A DNA stretch of 64,000 nucleotides from Scilla litardierei (Eukaryota > Streptophyta > Magnoliopsida > Asparagales > Asparagaceae), in the NCBI GenBank assembly GCA_030789695.1, contig CM061142.1, positions 282,164,165 through 282,228,164 on the forward strand, given 5' to 3'. Positions 32,073 to 42,487 of this stretch are shown in pieces. The notes below the pieces were generated by a model. That model had not been told where the DNA came from, made no database searches, and saw nothing but the letters and a program-made list of their open reading frames with translations. Within the stretch, counting starts at the first letter, position 1. Each line of letters begins with the position of its first letter. The position numbers and the translations under genes are program-made.

Positions 32073-34112
32073 CCTCGTCAACGTACTCTGTCTCGACACC
32101 TAACGTACAGCACCCAAAAGAAAGGAACTGTACGTCAGGTAAAGTCTACAAAGAGGGTCAGACTCTACTGCAAGTGTACCGAACTATTAAACAACAGTTT
32201 ACTGGTTGATTAGCATGCTGGGGTTAACACAGAGTGACGACAGAAAGTAAACGCGACAGGAAAGTAAAGCGTAGCAAGCAGTAGTCGAAGTGTGTGCTAC
32301 CGACTACGGGTGTAACGGTCGGTTTCCGATCGTACTTTCCTTGTGCACGTGCTCTTGATCGTGCACGTGTTTATTTTAGACTCTATTTGATTTTGAACAT
32401 TTTTGTGTGATATGTCGTTGTGATCGTCTCTGAGGGTATTAGATTGTGGAACTATTTTGGAACGACATTTCTCGAGTCGTTCTTCTGCGATTCTATCTTT
32501 TTTGATGTGACGTCATGACTTTCTGTTTTGACGCAAGACGTTTCTATTTTTAGTTTCGTCTCTCGACGTCGAAATTTAGATCCGTCTTCTTCGTTCTCTT
32601 TCTTTCGTCGTCCCGATCACGCCAATATTTATTTTACAATTTTTGGACTTAATTTGACCTATTTTCCATTTTGACTAAGTTTTAAATAATTTTAAAACCT
32701 ACTTTTAAAAGTATTTTAATTCTAATAAAATTCCTATTATAATATAACTCCCTAAAATAATTTTTGACCAAGTCCTATATTTTTTGGCCTCACACATCCA
32801 TGCGAGAGGGTGAGGGAGAGTTAGTTTTAGTTATTTTAATTTTTAAATTATTTTAATTTAATAATAAACCCTAGCCCTAACCCTAAACCCCCTATTCTAT
32901 TTAAATAAACCCTAGGCTAAGTTATTTTCGCAGCAACACAAACCCTAGCCGTCAAAAATACTCTACAAAACTTCGTCGCAACCGCAGCCGCAGCCGCCCC
33001 GCACGATAGACGGATCGCCCCACATTTCCTCGGTCTGATCGAGGCTCTCGCCCGCATCTGCCCCGCTCCGCACGTTGCAAGCTGCAACGTTGCAGCTCGC
33101 AGCCGCCCCCGCTGCGACCGACAGAATTCCCCGCATCCGCCCGCTACGACCGAAGGCAACCCCCGCTCCGCACCCCGCTTCGTTGCAACCCCCGCCCAAG
33201 CGCCCGACCGACAGAACTCCCCGCACAGGCCCGCTGCGACCGAGAGCCCCGCCCGCTGCAGCCTCCGCTTCGCAAGCGCCCGCACCCGTTGTGTCTGACC
33301 GAGAGATCCGCTCGGTCTGACCGAGGGAACCCCTCGGTCTGACCGAGGGAACCCCTCGCTCTGACCGAGGGAACCCCTCGCTCCGCACCAAACCCCACCT
33401 CCGCTGCGCTGCAAGTCACCCGACCGAGAGCTTCTCTCGGTCTGACCGAGAGAAACCCCCGCACCGGCTAGCTGCGACCGACGATCTTCGTCGCAAACCC
33501 ACATCCATCGCATCGCTTGCCACCGTGGTTCCCCCCCCAAGTTCTCCAGAAGTGTTGTGGGTCCCCATTTGACCCCTAGCACTGCTATGGGCCCCACTTG
33601 GGTGTTCTACTTCGTGGATTTTCCGTCTACGACATTACGACATGTCGTAGGCCTTCGTCGCAAGTTTCAGCTTCTGGGAATTCGTGCGTGGACCAGATTT
33701 GACGCCGAGGAGTTCTCCGTTCGGACACGACTTCCATCCTACGACGAACCCCGGTAAAGGTTGGTCCCCCGAACTCGTAGAAACCCCCACAATAGCTAAT
33801 TGAACCCTAAATTAAAAGTCGACAAATTGAACTAAAATTTATTTCCAGCACCAGTAAAACGTTGTACAAACATAGAAAATCGACGAACGGACTTTTTGAC
33901 TGTGCACATAGGATAGATTCGTCGATTAGGCTGAAACATCAAAATGTGACTTTTGACAAATAGGATAGTCCCGATAACTTAGAAACGAACCCTAATAGGA
34001 TTTGATGAAATTGAGACCTGACACCGTCGCCGTGGCGCTATTTCAGACGGGCTTTCGCGGACGAGACGCTTGGATGAGACGCTTCGAGAGGACGACACAC
34101 TCGCCATCGCAG

Positions 34113-34118
34113 GCAAGT
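34113..34118 (+). other. Conserved splice-donor-like site in G1 LTR
   Basis: CGCAG|GCAAGTGTA, a GC-type 5' splice site pattern. The same site occurs at 41819 (other G1 LTR), 44405 and 50497 (G2), and on the minus strand at 58627 (GC) and 53055 (GT) in G3. Splicing itself is inferred. Confidence 0.5.
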
Positions 34119-34360
34119 GTATCCCACTTGCACTTTTGGCCGTGCTTAGGCCTTAGTTGGTTAGAACTGATAACTGTGAACAAAGAGAACTGGACGTGAA
34201 ATGATAGCGTCCGGGACGACCCTTGACGGCTCAGACTTGACGACGAAGTCTGAGCCTGACAACAACAACTTTTGACATCGTAGGGCTATCATGTGTGTGC
34301 GTGTGTGTGGACACCCTAGAATAACCCTTCCCGTCTTATCGCGTCCCGTCCCGTCTTGCA

Positions 34361-34531
34361 CAGCCTGCGGGCAATAGGGCACTCACCAGTGAGTGGGTGA
34401 TCCCTTGTACTGATACACAGCCCAGAGGGCAATATGGCACTCACCAGTGAGTGGGTGATCCCTTGTCGTGATACACAGCCCAGAGGGCAATAGGGCACTC
34501 GCCAAGCTAGAGCGAGTGATCCCTTGTCGTG
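34361..34531. repeat. Three 58-bp hairpin repeats in G1 LTR
   Basis: Units start near 34361, 34418 and 34476. Each has a self-complementary core (CACTCACCAGTGAGTG, or CACTCGCCAAGCTAGAGCGAGTG in the third) followed by ATCCCTTGT. The third unit has changed both stem arms together. Repeated in the other LTR at about 42090-42260. Confidence 0.85.
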
Positions 34532-34898
34532 CTTGTCTTGTCTTGTCATACTTGGGGTTTGGGGTTGGGTTGAGCGTGCGCACGGCAAGAGGGTCTGATC
34601 CCCCTCGAACCGTAAGGCGTGAACCCTTTCGTGTCTCACTTGTCTTATCTCGTCTTGTCCCGTCATGTCCCGACTTGTCTTGACACCTGTAGGTTAGTCC
34701 CGTAGTTGGTAGCATACGCTACGACTACTACTTGTTACGCTTTACCTTCCTGCTACGTTACTTCTTTTGTTACTCAATTATAACCCCAGCATGCTAATCA
34801 ACCAGTAAATCGTTGTCTAAAAGTTGATACACTTGCAGTAGAGTCTGACCACTTTTTGTAGACTTTACCTGACGTACAGTTTCCTTCTTTGGTGCTAT

Positions 34899-35003
34899 AT
34901 GTCAGGTGTTGAGCCTGAGTACGTCGACGAGGCAGACTTGCCAGCAGACGGGGAGCCGGAGGACGTTGATCCGGAGTACGACCCAGAGGAGGACCAGAGT
35001 TAG
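34899..35003 (+). CDS. Acidic LTR micro-ORF, 34 codons (G1 5' LTR)
   Basis: Unrecognised short ORF lying between the hairpin repeats and the poly(A) signal of the LTR. It starts MSGVEPEYVDEADLP and ends PEEDQS. About half the residues are D or E and there are no K or R, so the product would be strongly acidic; no signal peptide or membrane segment. The 3' LTR copy (51848-51952) has the same length with two codon changes. The G3 LTRs carry the same 34-codon frame, and G2 has a 24-codon relative at the same place. An acceptor-like CAG lies 19 nt upstream of the ATG (34877-34879). Function unknown; that it is translated is an inference from the substitution pattern. Confidence 0.55.
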   Translation: MSGVEPEYVDEADLPADGEPEDVDPEYDPEEDQS

Positions 35004-35353
35004 AGGTCTCTTGTTGCTGTTTCGGAGTTTCATATCTCAGCTTTGTTGGGTGCGTAGCACCTTTTTGCTTTCTTGTTTAGGTTGGGTGCTCGCACCAGTA
35101 GTTTCCTTTTCTGCAGTTGTTGCCGTTTCCGGCGTTTTAGACTTTCCGTACTTTGGATGTTATATTTGGAATAAAATGAAATGATATCTCTTTTCAGTAC
35201 TTTTGTTGTTCCGTACTAACATGCAGGGACATGTTCCTTCGTTTTGGAATACCACAGACGCTTATTGGGTCTGGGCTCTCAGCCCCGGCCTAAGCGGGCC
35301 TTAGTCACGCTTCACCTCCGTACTTTTGGGAAGCGGGGCGTGACAGGTTTTAG

Positions 35354-35371
35354 TGGTAGCCCATGCAGGTC
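35354..35371 (+). other. PBS, tRNA-Ile 3' end (G1)
   Basis: TGGTAGCCCATGCAGGTC, one mismatch from TGGTGGCCCATGCAGGTC in G2. It would pair with the CCA-ended 3' part of plant tRNA-Ile(AAU), as I recall that tRNA. It lies 8 nt (GGTTTTAG) after the LTR end. Confidence 0.75.
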
Positions 35372-35468
35372 ACATCCTTCTGCGAATACGGAACAATCGA
35401 AGTATTGAACTTCATTTTATTATCATGCAGTAATCGTACAAGTCTAATTTATGTCTTCTGTCAATAGG

Positions 35469-36615
35469 ATGGCAGGACGACGTACTACCTGATCGGGGAG
35501 CTCAGGAGATGGAGTTCCGGAGGATTAGGGCGGAGAGTTCCATCAGTTTCTGGGTGTGATGAGGGGGATGCTGGATGTTCAGTATCAGTTGGTTCAGCAG
35601 TCCCAGCATGCTGCTCAGGCTGTTCCAGTTGCACCACCACCACCTCCGCCTGCCCCACGAGCTGCTCCAGGAGTGAAGCAGTTCAATGAGCTCCAGCCAA
35701 GGACATTTTCGGGGAAGGAGGGACCCCTAGCTGCTGATGAGTGGATCCAGAGCACGGAGGAGAAGTTAGTTGCTGCGAAGATTCCTGATGATACTCGAGT
35801 GGATATAGCGAAGATGCAGCTGATGGAGAATGCTAGGAACTGGTGGCGCATCGAGGAGAGGCGTCTTGAGAAGCCAGTGGATTGGAAGACCTTCAGATCG
35901 ATGTTCAAGGACAAGTATTTCACCAAGTCTGCTAGGAGGGAGCTGTTGAGCAAGCTTATAGATCTGAAGCAGGGGGATATGATTGTCGAGGAGTATGAAG
36001 CTGAGTTCGAGATGCTGAGTCGTTTTCCCCCGCATATGGTAAGGAAGGAGGAGAAGCGAGCTGATCGCTTTCGTCAGGGACTGCGCCCGAAGATCCAGGC
36101 TTCTATGTCTTCGGCATGTTTCACGACTATGAGGGAGGTGCTAGATGCTGCGAAGAATCATGAGATCATAGCTCGTCTGCCTGACCCTTCAGCTGACAGA
36201 GGGAAGCGTCCGATGGAACAGTACCGACCACCTGCTAGGCCGGCGATGAGGCCAGTTCAGACGGTACCATTCAAGAGGCCAGGAGCACCAGTTCAGATTC
36301 AGGGCAAGGGCCCATGTCACTTCTGCGGAAAGCCTGGACATGTTCAGGCCAACTGTAGGAAGAAGATGGGGCTATGCTTAGTTTGTGGAGATGCCTCGCA
36401 TGCTGCGAAGGAGTGTCCGAGAGCTCGTCATGCTGTAGTTGGAGCGCCAGCCCCGCTGCAGATGAGAGCGCCTGCTCCAGTTCAGAGAGGACCTGCTGTT
36501 CGTGGACCACCCTTGGCGCCACAGAGGCAGATGTTTCAGAGAGTAGCGCAGCCCCAGAGGCCGGCTTACACCATGACAGCTGTTGAGACTGAGGAGCTGG
36601 ATGGAGTTATTGCAG
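35469..36615 (+). pseudogene. gag: Chromovirus gag of G1, exon 1
   Basis: Starts MAGRRTT at 35469. TGA at 35490-35492 and TAG at 35526-35528 interrupt the N terminus, and the frame is then open from the in-frame ATG 35556. A Pro-rich stretch is followed by the retrotransposon gag domain (KQFNELQPRTFSGKEGPLAA; ARNWWRIEERRLEKPVDWKT; YEAEFEMLSRFPPHM) and two CCHC knuckles, CHFCGKPGHVQANC and CLVCGDASHAAKEC. The frame ends ELDGVIAG at 36615. Read through, it would hit TGA after two more codons, but a GT-AG intron starts exactly here and the family motif GVIAGTILV is restored across the join. G3 has a matching, more damaged copy. Confidence 0.88.
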
Positions 36616-36724
36616 GTAATTCTTGATTTTAGTCTTTCTTTTATAGTTAGATCTTATTATTTGTGTTGTTTGTTGACTTGTTTGTTAGAGTAGCTTGGTT
36701 TGACCATAGTTCCTTATATCTTAG
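36616..36724 (+). other. Intron 1 of G1, at gag-protease junction
   Basis: 109 nt, donor GCAG|GTAATT and acceptor ATATCTTAG|GC, T-rich like plant introns. Removing it continues the conserved gag-protease linker. G3 has the same donor (GCAG|GTAACT at 56055, minus). Not a multiple of three, so unspliced RNA gives gag only. Confidence 0.75.
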
Positions 36725-37360
36725 GCACCATTCTAGTGTTGGGACATCACCACAGGGAACGGGGTGGTGACAGTGAACTTGGGATGTCGATTGATTTCCT
36801 TGGTGGTCAGTGGACACGAGCTCTTCGCGGATTTCATTGTCCATGACCTACCATATTTCGATGTCGTTCTTGGCATCGATTGGTTGGGAGATTTCCCCGC
36901 CTCGATCGACTGTCACAGCAAGAGGGTGGTGTTCCGGATTCCAGGCCATCCAGAGTTCGAGTTCCGTAGCAGAGATGAGTCGCTTGGGCCCATCAAATAT
37001 CGGGCCAAGCCGGAGGTGCCGATTGTTGCAGCCATGCAGATGGAGATGGAGATCGAGCGACCAGCAGTCGTCAGAGACTTCGACGACGTCTTCCCAGAGG
37101 ATATATCAGGTTTGCCACCCGACAGAGCTTTAGAGTTTGGTGTTGATCTTATGCCGGGAGCGCAACCGATATCGAAGGCGCCGTATCGTATGGCTCCCGC
37201 TGAGCTCGAGGAGCTGCGGAAGCAGTTAGATGAGTTGCTGCAGAAGGGTTTCATCCACCCTAGTGTGTCACCATGGGGTGCACCAGTTTTGCTCGTGAAG
37301 AAGAAGGATGTGTCCCGCAGGATGTGCGTGGACTATCGAGGGCTGAATGCTTCACCGTGA
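36725..37360 (+). pseudogene. pol: G1 protease remnant and start of RT
   Basis: After the intron come ACCATTCTAGTG (TILV) and then a frame change. The open stretch from 36764 has [20 protein letters not shown] and [19 protein letters not shown], the C-terminal part of the chromovirus protease. The segment that should carry the catalytic D-S/T-G is missing. RT then begins ([41 protein letters not shown]), and a frameshift near 37345-37350 moves it to the next frame. Confidence 0.85.
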
Positions 37361-39048
37361 AGAATAAGTATCCGCTGCTGCGTATCGACGATATCTTTGA
37401 TCAGCTTGGAGGTTCGAGAGTCTTCTCGAAGTTGGACTTGAGGAGCGGATACCATCAGTTGAAGGTGAAGAAGGATGATGTTCCGAAGACAGCTTTCCGA
37501 AAGAAGTATGAGCATTATGAGTTCGTGGTCATGCCTTTCGGTGTGACCAATGCTCCAGCTGTGTTCATGAATTTGATGAACTTGATTTTCTACGACTTCC
37601 TGGATAAGTTTGTCGTTATCTTCATTGATGATATTCTTATTTATTCGAAGTCTGAGGAGGAGCACAACTGTCATCTGAGGACAGTGCTGGAGACGCTGAG
37701 GCGACACAAGCTATATGCCAAGTATAGCAAGTGCGAGTTCTGGCTGGACAGAGTCACATTCCTGGGGCACGTGGTGTCCGGTGATGGCATATCTGTGGAT
37801 CCGGAGAAGGTCAGAGCAGTCAGAGATTGGCCGACTCCGCAGTCAGCGTCAGACATCAGGAGCTTCCTTGGTTTAGCAGGCTATTATCGACGGTTCATCA
37901 AGGATTTCTCGAATAATACAGAGCCGATGACGAAGCTGACAAGGAATGACATGGAGTTTCTTTGGTCAGATGCTTGTGGGGAGGCCTTCAGTATCTTGAA
38001 GGCGAGATTGACCACAACACCGGTGTTGGCAGTACCGGATCGAAGCGGAGGCTTCGAAGTATATTGTGATGCATCAGGGAAGGGCCTAGGATGCATCTTG
38101 CATCAGCATGGCCACGTGGTCGCGTATGCTTCTCGTCAGTTGAGGACTCATGAGAAGAATTACCCGACGCACGATCTGGAGTTGGCCGCAGTGATTTTTG
38201 CACTGAAGATTTGGAGGCACTTCTTGCTAGGTGAGAGTGTGAAGATTTTCATCGATCACAAGAGCTTGAAGTACATCTTTACGCAGAAGGAGCTCAACAT
38301 GCATCAGAGGCGATGGTTAGAGCTCATGGCTGACTACGAGATTGATTTGCAGTATCATCCGGGGAAGGTGAACGTAGTGCTGGATGCCTTGAGTAGACTT
38401 CCTACTACGATGATGCATACTGCCGACTGGAGGATTCAGCAGGAGCTGAGAGAGATGGATTTGGAGGTCGTCCTACCTGGTGTAGTTCATTCATTCATGA
38501 ATTTGCAGATTCAGTCCACGATCGTGGATCGGATCAAGCCAGCACAGGCAGGAGATCCAAAACTGCAGAGGATCAGGAGGCAGGTTGAAGCTGGACTACG
38601 GACGGAGTTTGTGATTCATGAGGATGGTTCGCTGCGGTACGTCAGCCGACTCTGCGTACCTGCAGGTGATGTTCGTAAGGAGCTGTTGAGCGAGGCTCAT
38701 AGCTCGCCATATTCTATACATCCTGGAGGCACCAAGATGTATAAGGACCTCCGTCTGAACTATTGGTGGATTGGCATGAAGAGGAGTGTGGTACAGAGCG
38801 TTGCCAAGTGTTTGATATGCCAACAGGTGAAGGCTGAGCACTATCATGCTGCTGGGTTGCTGCAACCGCTTCCTATTCCGGAGTGGAAGTGGCAACATAT
38901 TATGATGGATTTCGTGACTGGTTTACTTCGGACCCCGAGGCAGAACGACGCAGTCTGGGTAATCGTTGATCGGTTGACTAAGTCTGCGCATTTCATCCCC
39001 TTTCGAGTGGGCCAGTCTACGGAAGTCTTGGTGAGGAAATATCTTGTG
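37346..39048 (+). pseudogene. pol: G1 RT, RNase H and N-terminal integrase
   Basis: Open from 37273 to 39105 in one frame, but family sequence starts after the shift near 37350 ([17 protein letters not shown]). RT has [20 protein letters not shown] and catalytic FIDD at 37621-37632. RNase H has [34 protein letters not shown] and [17 protein letters not shown]. Integrase has the HHCC segment ([11 protein letters not shown]) and the start of the core ([22 protein letters not shown]). The frame is left at the intron 2 donor, after RKYLV. Confidence 0.92.
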
Positions 39049-39120
39049 GTAAAATTTCGTTTCTACTTCTCTTTTATTTTCCTCTTTGAGTTAGTTGTGA
39101 TGTAGACCGTGTACGTGCAG
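39049..39120 (+). other. Intron 2 of G1, inside integrase core
   Basis: 72 nt, donor CTTGTG|GTAAAA, a T-rich body and acceptor TACGTGCAG|GAG. Removing it keeps the frame and the spacing between KYL and EIVRLHGVP usual for chromovirus integrase, without gaps. Unspliced, the frame stops at TAG 39103-39105. An earlier AG at 39104-39105 is a less good fit. Confidence 0.7.
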
Positions 39121-39957
39121 GAGATTGTACGCTTACATGGAGTCCCCGTGAGCATCCTGTCTGATAGAGATACGAGGTTCACATCTCAGTTCTGGAGAAG
39201 TCTGCAGGAGAATTTGGGTACGAGTCTGAGTTTCAGCATGGCGTACCACCCGCAGACCGATGGCCAGTCAGAGAGGACTATTCAGATTCTGAAGGATATG
39301 CTGCGAGCTTGTACGCTCGATTTGAAGGGATCATGGGAGGACCATGTTCACTTGGTGGAGTTTTCTTATAACAACAGCTACCAGGTGAGCATTGCCATGG
39401 CGCTGTTTGCTGCCTTATATGGAAGGAAATGTCGATCGCCACTGAGCTGGGATGACATTGGAGATCGAGAGTTGTTTGGTCCGGAGATGATAGTGGAAGC
39501 TGTGGATGTCGTGAGAGACATCAGGGAGAAGCTTAGAGTTGCACAGGAATGCTTCAAGCATTGTGCAGATGCCAAGAGGAGACCCTTGGAGTTACAGCCT
39601 GGAGATCACGTCTTCCTAAAGATTTCTCCGAACCGCGGAGTTATTCGTTTCGGTAAGAAGGGAAAGCTGAGTCCGAGGTATATTGGACCTTTTGATGTGC
39701 TAGAGCGTGTGGGAGCCGTGGCCTACCGCCTTGCTCTACCACCGTCTTTGGAGGGAGTTCACGACGTATTCCACGTATCTCAGCTATGTCGGTACGTCAG
39801 TGATCCGTCAGACACGGTTGATTTCTCAGAGATTAACCTGACATACGACCAGCAGCATGTGCAGATCTTGGACCGTCGACAGAAGCAGTTGAGGAATAAG
39901 ATAGTCGACCTGGTGAGAGTGACGTGGCGTCACGGATCACCTGGAGAGTCCACCTGA
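39121..39957 (+). pseudogene. int: G1 integrase C-terminal half with chromodomain-like tail
   Basis: [20 protein letters not shown] gives the second catalytic Asp, and [20 protein letters not shown] the Glu. A GPY/F-like module follows ([20 protein letters not shown]), then [16 protein letters not shown] and the tail [19 protein letters not shown], as in Tekay-type chromodomains. TGA at 39955-39957 replaces the position of the conserved Trp of the ...TWE motif, and the same frame would run on 19 codons to a TGA at 40012-40014. The tail would guide insertion to heterochromatin (family knowledge). Confidence 0.9.
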
Positions 39958-40018
39958 GAGCGTGAGGATGATATGAGAGAACGCTTCCCGCATCTTTTCC
40001 CGAGTAGTGCTTGATGTT

Positions 40019-40055
40019 GATTCTGAGGACGGAATCATTTCTAAGTTGGGGAGGA
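40019..40055 (+). other. Hairpin plus PPT of G1
   Basis: GATTCTGAGGACGGAATC (40019-40036) can pair as a 7-bp stem (one mismatch), followed by AAGTTGGGGAGGA (PPT) ending at the LTR start 40056. The same module is at 48544-48580 in G2 and 55042-55078 (minus) in G3. Confidence 0.75.
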
Positions 40056-42487
40056 TGTAACGGTCGGTTTTCGATCGTACTTTCCTTGTGCACGTGCTCT
40101 TGATCGTGCACGTGTTTATTTTAGACTCTATTTGATTTTGAACATTTTTGTGTGATATGTCGTTGTGATCGTCTCTGAGGGTATTAGATTGTGGAACTAT
40201 TTTGGAACGACATTTCTCGAGTCGTTCTTCCGCGATTCTATCTTTTTTGATGTGACGTCACGACTTTCTGTTTTGACGCAAGACGTTCTATTTTTAGTTT
40301 CGTCTCTCGAACGTCGAAATTTAGATACGTCTTCTTCGTTCTCTTTCTTTCGTCGTCCCGATCACCCCAATATTTATTTTACAATTTTTGGACTTAATTT
40401 GACCTATTTTCCATTTTGACAAAGTTTTAAATAATTTTAAAACCTACTTTTAAAAGTATTTTAATTCTAATAAAATTCCTATTATAATATAACTCCCTAA
40501 AATAATTTTTGACCAAGTCTTATATTTTTTGGCCGCACACATCCATGCGAGAGGGTGAGGGAGAGTTAATTTTAGTTATTTTAATTTTTAAATTATTTTA
40601 ATTTAATAATAAACCCTAGCCCTAACCCTAAGCCCCCTATTTTATTTAAATAAACCATAGGCTAAGTTATTTTCGCAGCAACACAAACCCTAGCCGTCAA
40701 AAACACTCCCCAAAACTTCGTCGCAACCGCAGCTGCAGCCGCAGCCGCCCCGTACGACCGACGAATCGCCCCGCATTTCCTCGGTATGACCGAGGCTGTC
40801 GCCCGCATCTGCCGCACTCCGCAACGTTGCAAGCTGCAACGTTGCAGCCCGTAGCCGCCCCCGCTGCGACGGACAGAATTCCCCGCATCCGCCTGCTACG
40901 ACCGAAGGCAACCCCCGCTCTGCACCCCGCTTCGTTGCAACCCCCGCCCAAGCGCCCGACCGACAGAACTCCCCGCACTGGCCCCCTACGACCGAGAGCC
41001 CCGCCCGCTGCAGCCTCCGCTTCGCAAGCGCCCGCACCCGTTGTGTCTGACCGAGAGATCCGCTCGGTCTGACCGAGGTAACCCCTCGCTCTGCACCAAA
41101 CCCCGCCTCCGCTGCGCTGCAAGTCGCCTGACCGAGAGCTTCTCTTGGTCTGACCGAGAGAATCCCCCACACCGGCTAGCTGCGACCGACGATCTTCGTC
41201 GCAACCCCACATCCGTTGCATCGCTTGCCGCCGTGGGTCCCCCCAAGTTCTCCAGAAGTGTTGTGGGTCCCCATTTGACCCCTAGCACTGCTGTGGGCCC
41301 CACTTGGGTGTTCTACTTCGTGGATTTTCTGTTTACGACGTTACGACACGTCGTAGGCCTTCGTCGCAAGTTTCAGCTTCTGGGAATTCGTGCGTGGACC
41401 AGATTTGACACCGAGGAGTTCTCCGTTCGGACACGACTTCCATCCTACGACGAACCCCGGTAAAGGTTGGTCCCCCGAACTCATAGAAACCCCCACAATA
41501 GCTAATTGAACGCTAAATTAAAATTCGACAAATTGAACTAAAATTTATTTCCAGCACCAGTAAAACGTTGTACAAACATAGAAAATCGACGAACGGACTT
41601 TTTGACTGTGCACATAGGATAGATTCGTCGATTAGGCTGAAACATCAAAATGTGACTTTTGACAAATAGGATAGTCCCGATAACCTAGAAACGAACCCTA
41701 ATAGGATTTGATGAAATTGAGACCTGACACCGTCGCTGTGGCGCTATTTCAGACGGACTTTCGTGGACGAGACGCTTGGACGAGACGCTTCGAGAGGACG
41801 ACACACTCGCCATCGCAGGCAAGTGTATCCCACTTGCACTTTTGGCCGTGCTTAGGCCTTAGTTGGTTAGAACTGATAACTGTGAACAAAGAGAACCGGA
41901 CGTGAAATGATAGCGTCCGGGACGACCTTTGACGGCTCAGACTTGACGACGATGTCTGAGCTTGACAACAACAACTTTTGACATCGTAGGGCTATCATGT
42001 GTGTGGGCGTGTGTGGACACCCTAGAATAACCCTTCCCGTCTTGTCACGTCCCGTCCCGTCTTGTCACGTCCCGTCCCGTCTTGCACAGCCTGCGGGCAA
42101 TAGGGCACTCACCAGTGAGTGGGTGATCCCGTGTACTGATACATAGCCCAGAGGGCAATATGGCACTCACCAGTGAGTGGGTGATCCCTTGTCGTGATAC
42201 ACAGCCCAGAGGGCAATAGGGCACTCGCCAAGCTAGAGCGAGTGATCCCTTGTCGTGCTTGTCTTGTCTTGTCATACTTGGGGTTTGGGGTTGGGTTGAG
42301 CATGCGCACGACAAGAGGGTCTGATCCCCCTCAAACCGTAAGGCGTGAACCCTTTTGTGTCTCACTTGTCTCGTCTCGTCTTGTCCCGTCACGTCCCGAC
42401 TTGTCTTGACACCTGTAGGTTAGTCCCATAGTTGGTAGCACACGCTACGACTACTGCTTTTTACGCTTTACCTTCCTGCTACGTTAC

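Larger units (their letters stand above)
32311..35345 (+). repeat. 5' LTR of G1
   Basis: 3035 bp, TGTAACGGTCGG...GAAGCGGGGCGTGACA. Apparent parts: U3 to about 32910 with telobox-like AACCCTA runs and TATTTAAATA (32898-32907), then a GC-rich segment with CTCGGTCTGACCGAG palindromes (33290-33450, including 22-bp units at 33311, 33333 and 33355). After these come the 58-bp hairpin repeats, the micro-ORF, and AATAAAATG near 35171 as the likely poly(A) signal. If these signals are used, most of the LTR is transcribed at both RNA ends (long R; inference). Confidence 0.93.

Noticed and set aside
32870..32895. Interstitial telomere repeat (CCCTAAA-like)
   Set aside because: Only two to three degenerate units, repeated at the promoter-like site of each LTR; it fits telobox motifs better than a telomere remnant.
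32917..41303. Open frames in the G1 LTR GC-rich part (32917-33597, 40690-41303), both strands
   Set aside because: Composition and CTCGGTCTGACCGAG repeats explain them; the unit number and frame differ between the two LTRs.
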